From positions 1-12,762 of the forward strand of contig JAIXRX010000102.1 of the NCBI GenBank assembly GCA_027485005.1: 12,762 bases of DNA, written 5' to 3'. The position numbers and the translations under genes are program-made. Source of the DNA: Alphaproteobacteria bacterium. GTDB lineage: Bacteria > Pseudomonadota > Alphaproteobacteria > Rickettsiales > JAIXRX01. Below the pieces are notes generated by a model. It saw only the letters and a program-made list of their open reading frames with translations. It had not been told where the DNA came from and searched no databases. This document shows positions 6,725-12,762 of the stretch, one piece after another (position 1 is the first letter of the stretch; each line of letters opens with the position of its first letter).

Positions 6725-8865
6725 GTATCGCGCATTTTACTGTTTCGGAATCTGATGGAACACATAGTCTGAATCTGCTGATTGATGGCATGCATTGTCC
6801 TTCGTGCGTGGCGATTATTGAGGGTGCATTAAGAAAGCAAGGTGCGGTGAAATCGGCCCGATTAAACCTTTCCACCAAGCGGCTATGTATTGTGTGGGAG
6901 GGTTTGGTAGAGCTTGGGGATGAATGGATTTCACTCATTAATAATATGGGGTATCACGCTGTGCCCTTTGACCCAGCAACCTCAGAAACGGTACAGAGAA
7001 AAGAAGAAAAGTTGCTGCTTCGTTGTTTGGGTGTGGCTGGTTTTGCCAGCGGTAATCTCATGCTTTTTTCAGTGCCATTATGGAGCAGTGATGCATTACA
7101 GATGGGCGATGCCACACGAACATTTTTCCACTGGGTACAAGCTATTATCGCCATTCCTGCCATCGCTTACAGCGGCATCCCATTTTATCAGTCAGCATGG
7201 AAAGCCATCTCGCAAAAAAAGGCGAACATGGATGTACCAATTTCCGTGGCGGTGATTCTGGCGACGTTTATGAGCCTCTTTGAAACCATCACGTTTGGTA
7301 CACACTCCTATTTTGATTCCGCCGTTATGCTGCTGTTTTTTTTACTCATTGGCCGCTATTTAGAGGCACGCGCTAAAGGCCGCGTCCGTAATGCCGCGCA
7401 TCATCTTCTACAAATGATGACGGGCTATGCCACCATTCTAAAAAGTGACAAACAAGAAATATTACCACTCTCTGAACTCAAGGAAGGGATGACGCTTCTG
7501 GTTGCTGTAGGAGAAAAAATCGGTGCAGATGGTGAAATTATTTTTGGCGAATCCGAGCTAGATACCAGCCTGATTACAGGGGAAACCCTACCCCAGAGAG
7601 TTAGTATAAGCAGCAAAGTATTTGCAGGTACCATCAATATGGTTGCGCCGCTGACTATTCGTATTACTAAGGCAGGCGAGCATTCGTTGCTTTCTGAAAT
7701 CATAAAATTAATGGAAACCGCTGAACAATCTCAGGCAAAATATGTGACATTGGCTGATCGGATTTCTGGCTGGTACACGCCAGTAGTACATGCGCTGGCG
7801 ACAGCAACATTTGCTGGCTGGATGCTGTTTGGTAATATCGAGTGGCAGCTTGCTTTACTCTATGCAGCCACCGTCCTTATTATCACCTGCCCATGTGCGT
7901 TGGGGCTAGCGGTACCGGTCGTGCAGGTGCTTGCCAGCGGTAAGTTGATGCGCAGCGGTATTCTACTTAAAAGCGGCAGTGCGCTGGAGCGACTCGCTAC
8001 GATCACGCATGCGGTGTTCGACAAAACTGGTACGTTAACGCTTGGCAAACCATCGCTCACTTCTTCTCACACACACGATCAATTACAACTTGCAGCATCA
8101 CTCACTGCGCATAGCAAACATCCACTTTCGCAAGCTATTACGAATGCTTATACGGGAATATTATTGCCACTCACCGTTCACGAATCTCAGGGCTGCGGGC
8201 TTGAATCTCATGGAATCAAATTAGGTAAAAGAAGCTGGGCAACTCCCATATGCGATGATGCAGATAATAGCCTTGAGCTATGGCTTGCACAGGAGGGAGA
8301 GCAACCTATTCGCTTCACTTTCGCTGATGAACTACGGACTGATGCAAAAAATATTATCGCAACGCTGCAATCGGCTGGCATCCAGACATTGCTGCTCTCT
8401 GGTGATCGCCAAGAGGTGGCCAGAGATATTGCTGAAAAGCTAGGTATAGAGGTATTTGAGGGAGCATTATCGCCGGTGCAAAAAACAGAAAAGATTGCCA
8501 CCCTGCAAGCCAGTGGTGCAAAGGTACTAATGGTTGGAGATGGCTTGAATGATGCGCCCTCGCTTTCAAGCGCGACTATTTCTATGTCGCCTGCAACAGC
8601 TATTGATATTACACAGAATGCAGCAGACATTGTGTTTCAGGGCAATAAACTCGCGCCCGTTATTACCGCATGGAGAGTGGCACAATTTTCACAAACACTC
8701 GTACGACAAAATTTCTGGCTTGCCATTGGCTATAATATCATTGCCATTCCAATGGCAGTGGCGGGTTATGTCACGCCACTCATTGCTGCTATTGCCATGT
8801 CAAGCTCTTCGCTTTTAGTGATTGGCAATGCAATGCGCCTAAGCATGATGAAGGACAAACAATGA
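6721..8865 (+). CDS. ccoI: CcoI/FixI P1B-type copper-transporting ATPase
   Basis: CcoI moves Cu(I) across the inner membrane to supply the CuB centre of CcoN. The 714-residue protein has an N-terminal heavy-metal-associated domain with G-M-H-C26-P-S-C29. Transmembrane helices and the actuator-domain motif T286-G-E follow. The ion-channel motif is C390-P-C392, the phosphorylation site D434-K-T-G-T-L-T, then an S-K-H-P-L-S nucleotide-binding motif, and the hinge G-D607-G-L-N-D611-A-P before the last two helices. All signatures of an active copper P-type ATPase are intact. ATGA overlaps tie it to ccoH upstream and ccoS downstream. CcoI-type ATPases are slow, high-affinity pumps for cuproprotein assembly, distinct from CopA detoxification pumps; position in the operon supports the CcoI role. 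Confidence 0.96.
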   Translation: MSIAHFTVSESDGTHSLNLLIDGMHCPSCVAIIEGALRKQGAVKSARLNLSTKRLCIVWEGLVELGDEWISLINNMGYHAVPFDPATSETVQRKEEKLLLRCLGVAGFASGNLMLFSVPLWSSDALQMGDATRTFFHWVQAIIAIPAIAYSGIPFYQSAWKAISQKKANMDVPISVAVILATFMSLFETITFGTHSYFDSAVMLLFFLLIGRYLEARAKGRVRNAAHHLLQMMTGYATILKSDKQEILPLSELKEGMTLLVAVGEKIGADGEIIFGESELDTSLITGETLPQRVSISSKVFAGTINMVAPLTIRITKAGEHSLLSEIIKLMETAEQSQAKYVTLADRISGWYTPVVHALATATFAGWMLFGNIEWQLALLYAATVLIITCPCALGLAVPVVQVLASGKLMRSGILLKSGSALERLATITHAVFDKTGTLTLGKPSLTSSHTHDQLQLAASLTAHSKHPLSQAITNAYTGILLPLTVHESQGCGLESHGIKLGKRSWATPICDDADNSLELWLAQEGEQPIRFTFADELRTDAKNIIATLQSAGIQTLLLSGDRQEVARDIAEKLGIEVFEGALSPVQKTEKIATLQASGAKVLMVGDGLNDAPSLSSATISMSPATAIDITQNAADIVFQGNKLAPVITAWRVAQFSQTLVRQNFWLAIGYNIIAIPMAVAGYVTPLIAAIAMSSSSLLVIGNAMRLSMMKDKQ

Positions 8866-9014
8866 ACATTTTAGTCTATTTAATACCTATTGCTCTTACG
8901 CTTGGTTTGGCGGGTCTAATGGCTTTTCTTTGGGCAATGAAGCACAACCAGTTTGAAGATTTAGACGGCGCACCTCACCGCATCTTATACGATGAAGATG
9001 AGGAAACGTCTTAA
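8862..9014 (+). CDS. ccoS: CcoS, cbb3 oxidase assembly protein
   Basis: This short gene encodes 50 residues with one hydrophobic segment (about 3-25) and a soluble tail bearing the family motif F-E-D-L-D-G-A-P-H-R-I-L, then an acidic end (D-E-D-E-E). CcoS is required for insertion of cofactors into the cbb3 oxidase. The start overlaps the ccoI stop by ATGA, so it is translationally coupled and is the last gene of the operon. Its stop lies in TTAA (9011-9014), a palindrome that also supplies the stop of the convergent DUF465 gene. No terminator hairpin is evident at this junction. Confidence 0.93.
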   Translation: MNILVYLIPIALTLGLAGLMAFLWAMKHNQFEDLDGAPHRILYDEDEETS

Positions 9015-9253
9015 GCAGTTTTTTTCATGATACTAAAGAGTTCGTCTTTTAAACGAAGCCGCTCTTTTTTAAGCGTTTCCAAATGCTCACTGCTTGCAGC
9101 TTCTGCCCCCGATTCAATACGATGAACATCGTGTTCTACGACGTTATATTCATGAAATAATCGGATAAAGTGATTGTCTGATATTTTTAGCTCATGAATA
9201 CGGTTTCGCATTTCGGGAAATTCGTGAATAAGACTGTGATTTTCAAGTGGCAT
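9011..9253 (-). CDS. YdcH family (DUF465) small protein
   Basis: The 80-residue, highly charged, probably all-helical protein has the DUF465 pattern: H-E-F-P-E-M-R-x-R-I-H-E-L-K-x-S-D-x-H-F near residues 10-29, then R-L-F-H-E-Y, H-R-I-E-S-G, and a C-terminal L-K-K-E-R-L-R-L-K-D-E-L segment. Members are widespread in alphaproteobacteria; their molecular function is unknown. AAGGAG (9259-9264 on the minus strand) lies 5 nt before the ATG and fixes the start. The gene is divergent from ompW, so the FNR box at 9306-9319 lies upstream of both and might influence this gene too. It is convergent with ccoS, sharing the TTAA stop. Confidence 0.92.
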   Translation of the reverse strand: MPLENHSLIHEFPEMRNRIHELKISDNHFIRLFHEYNVVEHDVHRIESGAEAASSEHLETLKKERLRLKDELFSIMKKTA

Positions 9254-9305
9254 AGAGACTCCTTCTGTTATTTCTCATCATAATCATGAACGAAAATTTC
9301 GGCAC

Positions 9306-9319
9306 TTGATGCAGGTCAA
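9306..9319. promoter_or_regulatory. FNR/FixK-type box upstream of ompW
   Basis: TTGAT-GCAG-GTCAA matches TTGAT-N4-ATCAA at 9 of 10 positions. The centre is at 9312.5, and TATTTT at 9341-9346 sits exactly where the -10 hexamer of a class II FNR promoter should be, predicting transcription from about 9354. It differs from the cco box at only two of 14 positions and has the same GCAG spacer. It is 52 bp from the divergent DUF465 start, so action in both directions is possible. FNR control of ompW is known in enteric bacteria. Confidence 0.8.
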
Positions 9320-9374
9320 GGATGGACTGTTTTATCTATCTATTTTCACCTCATCAACAGCGAAGGAGAAACCG

Positions 9375-9983
9375 ATGAAAAAACTTTTTTTAATTGCCAC
9401 GACTGCACTTACCCTCAGTAGCCCTTTACTTGCAGCGGATGATTTCAAGGCAGGTGATATGATGGTTCGTGCACGCGTGCTTGGTGTGATGCCAGATGAA
9501 GATGGCCGAGTTTCCAATGGCGACACACTGAGCGTGGGCAATAGTGTTGTTCCTGAGTTGGATTTTACCTATTTCTTCACACCTAATATTTCAGCAGAGT
9601 TAATTGCTGCCGTCACTCCACACCAGGACAAAACCAGCAGTGGTATTGATACTGGTGATGTTTGGCTGCTGCCACCCACACTCACATTACAATATCACTT
9701 TACCCAAATTGATGGTTTTAAGCCTTATGTTGGCGCAGGCGTGAATTATACCCACTTCTTTAACGAAGATGCAGGCGTACTCAATAAAGTAAAATATGAG
9801 GATAGCTTTGGTGCAGCGCTGCAAGCAGGCGTGGATATTCCTATCAAAGACAATTGGTATTTTAACGTTGATGTGAAAAAAGTATTTATTGAAACCACTG
9901 CTAAATTCAGCCCCAGCGGTGTTCGTGCAGACGCAGATCTTGACCCATGGTTAGTTGGTATGGGCGTAGGTTATAAATTCTAG
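9375..9983 (+). CDS. ompW: OmpW family outer membrane beta-barrel protein
   Basis: The 202-residue protein begins with a clear Sec signal peptide (M-K-K, hydrophobic core, cleavage expected after L-L-A at residue 20). The mature part shows alternating beta-strand sequence typical of the eight-stranded OmpW barrel: V-R-A-R-V-L-G-V-M-P near the N-terminus, a central P-P-T-L-T-L-Q-Y-H-F strand, F-K-P-Y-V-G-A-G-V-N-Y, and a final strand ending in Phe (V-G-Y-K-F), the usual outer-membrane assembly signal. ATG 9375 is chosen because GAAGGAGAA (9362-9370) precedes it and the signal peptide starts there; an upstream TTG at 9306 falls inside the FNR box and is not a start. OmpW forms a narrow hydrophobic channel; its physiological substrate is unsettled. 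It likely heads an operon with the next gene, 2 nt away. Confidence 0.93.
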   Translation: MKKLFLIATTALTLSSPLLAADDFKAGDMMVRARVLGVMPDEDGRVSNGDTLSVGNSVVPELDFTYFFTPNISAELIAAVTPHQDKTSSGIDTGDVWLLPPTLTLQYHFTQIDGFKPYVGAGVNYTHFFNEDAGVLNKVKYEDSFGAALQAGVDIPIKDNWYFNVDVKKVFIETTAKFSPSGVRADADLDPWLVGMGVGYKF

Positions 9984-9985
9984 TT

Positions 9986-10405
9986 ATGGCGGATTGCACC
10001 ATTGCACCCATCACTGCTAATAAAGCTTGCTCTGGCAAGTGCAAGAGTGGTGGGTGTAATAGTGCGCCATGCATTTGGGTGCTTGCAGTATGCGAAGGCA
10101 TGGCTGCCTTATTTCAGAAACAAACGAATGGACATTTATTGCCACTCCTAGAAGATGGCACGAATATATCTTCATTTGCAAATGGACTCTCTGATCGCCT
10201 AAGCAATGCCTCTGAGCATGGCGATTTCAGCCAGCTTGTACTGGTGGGTAGTGGTAATGATATTTCATGGACGCAAGCATCCCTGCCTAATGCTGTGTCT
10301 AAACATGTGGTTGCTGAGATTCAATATCCATTGGTCGCAGGATGGTTTGCGCAAACGGATTGGCACAAATTGGCACAGGCACTCAACCATCTATTCAAGG
10401 TTTAA
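9986..10405 (+). CDS. Cys-rich protein with Host_attach/eRF1-like domain
   Basis: The 139-residue protein has two parts. Residues 4-29 hold five cysteines (4, 15, 19, 24, 29), including C-x3-C-x4-C-x4-C in a Gly/Ser/Lys-rich stretch, with no signal peptide. From about residue 30 the sequence resembles the 'required for attachment to host cells' (Host_attach) group of bacterial eRF1-like proteins: an opening W-V-L-A-V-C-E-G-M-A-A-L-F strand-helix, then F-A-N-G-L-S-D-R-L, a D-F-S-Q-L-V-L-V-G strand, and V-V-A-E-I-Q-Y-P-L near the end. The usual central segment appears shortened. This match is from recalled family patterns and is moderate. The start lies 2 nt after ompW, so it probably shares the FNR-controlled transcript. 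The 3' end overlaps the convergent regulator gene by 15 nt. The cysteines could bind metal or an Fe-S cluster; the function is unknown. Confidence 0.55.
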   Translation: MADCTIAPITANKACSGKCKSGGCNSAPCIWVLAVCEGMAALFQKQTNGHLLPLLEDGTNISSFANGLSDRLSNASEHGDFSQLVLVGSGNDISWTQASLPNAVSKHVVAEIQYPLVAGWFAQTDWHKLAQALNHLFKV

Positions 10406-11128
10406 ATCCTCTTCGACTTCACAGCTGCCGTATTCTGAGCAACTATTGCATACAAATTCTCGTATTTTATCAATGTCACTGACTATTATCTCATGTCCAT
10501 TGACCAGTACACCGACCGCCTTTAGTTGTTGCTGGCTGCGCGAGAGAGTTTCGGGCTTCATGCCCAAATAGGCAGCGAGAATATGCTTCTCGACAGGAAT
10601 TTCCAGGGTCTTTGCACCATCCACTTGCATATGGCATAATCGTAATAAAAAACATCCAAGGCGCTGTGCTGCAGACATGGTTGTCATATGCTCTAGTTTA
10701 AGTTGTGCCTGCGCCGTACGTTCATTGAGCAGTGACATAATATGCTTGGAAAGATGAGAATCTTTTGCCACCAATGGACGCATTATTGTTGCTGGAATTG
10801 CTATCAGCTCTACACCGCGGCCTATCGCTTCAGCAGTGTAGGGATAATTGGCGTGAGAAAACAAAGCCGCCTCACCAAATACATCACCCTCGGTGCACAA
10901 GCCAATAATGCTTTCTTTGCCGTCAGGCGTTTGCCGCGTAAGCTTTATCCAACCAGAAAGAACCAGCCAAAAATTATTCGCCGCATCCCCATGCGAAACA
11001 ATGCGATCATCATGTTCATATAATTTCTTTCGTAGCGCATTAGAAACATCTGCCCACAAATGTGGGCTTTCTTTAAAAAGCGGATGCGAAATCATATGAT
11101 GATTAGTTTGTGGCTGCAATTTTGTCAT
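10391..11128 (-). CDS. Crp/Fnr family regulator with C-terminal cysteine cluster
   Basis: The 245-residue protein has an N-terminal cyclic-nucleotide-binding-type beta-roll (about 15-120, with G-D-V-F-G-E-A-A-L-F at 81-90), a long dimerisation helix and a C-terminal winged helix. The beta-roll lacks the Arg-Ser/Thr pair used by CRP to bind cAMP. The recognition helix reads P-E193-T-L-S196-R197; Glu, Ser and Arg there match the residues by which FNR contacts TTGA half-sites. No cysteine lies in the first 77 residues, so the E. coli FNR N-terminal cluster is absent, but the C-terminus has C227-x2-C230-x5-C236; other cysteines are 78, 159 and 165. The start is uncertain: neither ATG 11128 nor the internal ATG at 11095 has a Shine-Dalgarno sequence, and TATAAT ends just before 11128. 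It is the likely regulator of the two FNR boxes. Confidence 0.87.
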   Translation of the reverse strand: MTKLQPQTNHHMISHPLFKESPHLWADVSNALRKKLYEHDDRIVSHGDAANNFWLVLSGWIKLTRQTPDGKESIIGLCTEGDVFGEAALFSHANYPYTAEAIGRGVELIAIPATIMRPLVAKDSHLSKHIMSLLNERTAQAQLKLEHMTTMSAAQRLGCFLLRLCHMQVDGAKTLEIPVEKHILAAYLGMKPETLSRSQQQLKAVGVLVNGHEIIVSDIDKIREFVCNSCSEYGSCEVEEDLNLE

Positions 11129-11165
11129 GATTATACTATAGAACGTAGCTAACAATAGGCAAACA

Positions 11166-11179
11166 TTTATCCGAGTCAA
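11166..11179. promoter_or_regulatory. Degenerate FNR-like site before the regulator gene
   Basis: TTTAT-CCGA-GTCAA has the spacing of an FNR box and matches 8 of 10 positions of TTGAT-N4-ATCAA. It lies 37 bp upstream of the regulator's first ATG, within the 153-bp divergent gap shared with the photolyase gene. It could allow autoregulation. It is weaker than the two other boxes, and a site of this quality could be chance. Nearer the regulator, minus-strand hexamers TATAGT (11135-11140) and TATAAT (11130-11135) are -10 candidates. Confidence 0.3.
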
Positions 11180-11281
11180 GTTCACTGGCCCGCTTAAATA
11201 GCCACTCAAAACTGTATCGCGTTGTTTTTTTGTTGAATCTAGAAATCTGTGTTGAAGAATATATTTGTTAGAACTGTGTCA

Positions 11282-12762
11282 ATGCCAGAGTCAAAAAATA
11301 TTGTATGGTTTAAGCGTGATTTTCGTATGAATGATCATGCGCCACTTGCGGCAGCTGCACAATCTGGTCGGGTGGTTCCGCTTTACATTATTGAACCATC
11401 TTTGTGGAAACTACCCGATAGCTCTCGCCGCCACTGGCATTTTATCCATGATTCACTACTGGATCTACAGCGTGACTTGGCAGCACTCGGCGCGCCACTC
11501 ATTATCCGTATTGGGGAAGCTGTAGACGTGATAAATCAACTTCACAGTGAAATTGGCTCATTTAATATGTGGTCACATGAAGAAACAGGAAATAACTGGA
11601 CCTTTCAGCGTGATATTGCTGTTGCTGCATGGTGTCGGGCGCATGGAGTGACTTGGCATGAGCTACCCTCCAATGGTGTCATTCGCAGGTTAAAAAGCCG
11701 AGATGGATGGGCAAAGCTGCGAGATGAGCGAATGATGCAGACTATCATTGAAACTCCATCTGCGCTTACTACGATTGATAGCATTCCTTCCCATCATTTA
11801 CCCGATAAAAATCATTTAATGTTTGGTGAGCAAAATATTGGGTCTGTTCAAACAGGAGGACGAAAAGAAGGATTGCGCACACTAGAATCATTTCTCAAAG
11901 ATCGTAGCCGTCAATATGTACAAACCATTTCAAAGCCTGGCGTCTCGGCACGGCACTGCTCACGCTTAAGTACGCATATTACCTTTGGTACATTATCGGT
12001 ACGCGAAGTCGAGCAAGCAACCAAAATAAGAATGCGCGTGCTTGTCGACAAACATGATTCTGATTCCATATCTCATACACGCAATCTTTCCGCATTTCTT
12101 TCACGGCTAGCATGGCACTGCCATTTTATTCAAAAACTCGAGCAACAGCCTGATATTGAATTCAAATGTATGCATCCTGCTTTTGAAGGAATGCGCGAAC
12201 CACATTTTCGTGAAGATTTTTTTGATGCATGGAAAACAGGAAATACTGGCTATCCACTTATCGATGCTTGTATGAGATCGTTGCATTGTAATGGCTGGAT
12301 AACTTTTCGTATGCGTGCCATGTTGGTGTCATTCGCCAGCTATCATTTATGGCTTGATTGGCGAAAAACAGCCCCATTTCTTGCTTCGCTCTTTACCGAC
12401 TATGAGCCAGGTATTCATTACTCACAGTTCCAGATGCAATCAGGCGTGACAGGTATAAATGCTGTACGCATGTACAACCCGATTAAACAATCACAAGAGC
12501 ATGATACGAACGGTAAATTTATCCGTCGCTATGTGCCTGAGCTGAAAAACATATCCGATAATTTTATTCATGAGCCATGGCGTATGGATAGGCCGCCTTC
12601 AAATTATCCAGCACCTATTGTAGAACATGAAGCGGCTGTAAAGCACGCTCGTATGGAAATCTCAAAGCGCTGGAAACAAGAAGGATTCAGAGAGGAATCA
12701 AGATTAGTCAATCAAAAGCTAGGTAGCCGAAATCGTCCGCCTTTACGTAAAAAACAAATAAA
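11282..12762 (+). CDS. Photolyase/cryptochrome family flavoprotein (3' truncated by window)
   Basis: The reading frame stays open for 493 codons to the window edge with no stop, so nearly all of a protein of about 500 residues is present. The N-terminus (I-V-W-F-K-R-D-F-R-M-N-D-H-A-P-L) is a DNA photolyase alpha/beta domain. The FAD-binding helical domain shows T-G-Y324-P-L-I-D328-A-C-M-R, G-W-I-T-F-R-M-R, Q384-M-Q-S-G-V-T-G-I-N393 and M-Y-N-P-x-K-Q. The C-terminal F-I-R-R-Y-V-P-E-L and Y-P-A-P-I-V-E-H-E motifs are also family-typical. By hand alignment with E. coli photolyase, the W-Q-W triplet (W382, W384) is F383-Q-M385 here, so light-driven dimer repair is uncertain. ATG 11282 has no clear ribosome binding site; GTG 11276 is an alternative. 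It is divergent from the Crp/Fnr gene. Confidence 0.85.
   Translation, partial: MPESKNIVWFKRDFRMNDHAPLAAAAQSGRVVPLYIIEPSLWKLPDSSRRHWHFIHDSLLDLQRDLAALGAPLIIRIGEAVDVINQLHSEIGSFNMWSHEETGNNWTFQRDIAVAAWCRAHGVTWHELPSNGVIRRLKSRDGWAKLRDERMMQTIIETPSALTTIDSIPSHHLPDKNHLMFGEQNIGSVQTGGRKEGLRTLESFLKDRSRQYVQTISKPGVSARHCSRLSTHITFGTLSVREVEQATKIRMRVLVDKHDSDSISHTRNLSAFLSRLAWHCHFIQKLEQQPDIEFKCMHPAFEGMREPHFREDFFDAWKTGNTGYPLIDACMRSLHCNGWITFRMRAMLVSFASYHLWLDWRKTAPFLASLFTDYEPGIHYSQFQMQSGVTGINAVRMYNPIKQSQEHDTNGKFIRRYVPELKNISDNFIHEPWRMDRPPSNYPAPIVEHEAAVKHARMEISKRWKQEGFREESRLVNQKLGSRNRPPLRKKQI

Noticed and set aside
8208..8630. Minus-strand 140-codon open frame
   Set aside because: It lies wholly inside ccoI, opposite its conserved P-type ATPase motifs, and shows no recognisable domain; a shadow frame.
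9306..9374. Upstream TTG start for ompW
   Set aside because: It falls inside the FNR box and would place 23 residues before a standard signal peptide; ATG 9375 has a strong ribosome binding site.

Overview
The window reads as part of an alphaproteobacterial chromosome of moderate GC content (judged by eye). The grounds are a complete alphaproteobacterial-style cco/fix locus for a cbb3-type cytochrome c oxidase, a YdcH/DUF465 protein, FNR/FixK-type boxes, and a Crp/Fnr regulator whose recognition helix suits those boxes. I cannot name the genus. Nothing indicates a phage, IS element, CRISPR array or plasmid.

Layout: 1-360 is the 3' end of a probable prepilin-like gene, abutted by cutA (361-690) and a tRNA-Gln(UUG) (734-807). 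A gene-free stretch (808-1071) holds a weak terminator-like hairpin and then an FNR/FixK box. From 1072 to 9014 runs one compact operon of nine genes: a DsbD_2/SafE-like membrane protein, ccoN, ccoO, ccoQ, ccoP, ccoG, ccoH, ccoI and ccoS. Junctions overlap by 11 nt (N/O, Q/P) or by ATGA (G/H, H/I, I/S). A convergent DUF465 gene (9011-9253, minus) shares the TTAA stop of ccoS. Divergent from it, behind a second FNR box, lie ompW and a cysteine-rich protein that resembles the Host_attach/eRF1-like family. Convergent with the latter, by a 15-nt overlap, is a Crp/Fnr regulator (10391-11128, minus). A photolyase/cryptochrome-family gene (11282 onward) runs off the right edge with no stop.

How it fits together: the oxidase (CcoNOQP), its assembly factors (CcoG cupric reductase, CcoH, CcoI copper ATPase, CcoS) and the SafE-like protein form a microaerobic respiration module. 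Both FNR boxes have the same GCAG spacer and the same distance to a -10-like hexamer, so cco and ompW look co-regulated. The nearby regulator is the obvious candidate. It lacks the N-terminal cysteines of E. coli FNR but has a C-terminal C-x2-C-x5-C, recalling the C-terminal Fe-S cluster of Bacillus subtilis Fnr.

Most notable: the displaced cysteine cluster in the regulator, the Cys-rich N-terminus of the gene after ompW, a five-Cys tail on CcoN, a G8 tract inside ccoN, and a photolyase homologue that appears to lack the flavin-proximal and substrate-contacting tryptophans. Cysteine clusters recur in four genes here, which suggests but does not prove a shared metal or redox theme.
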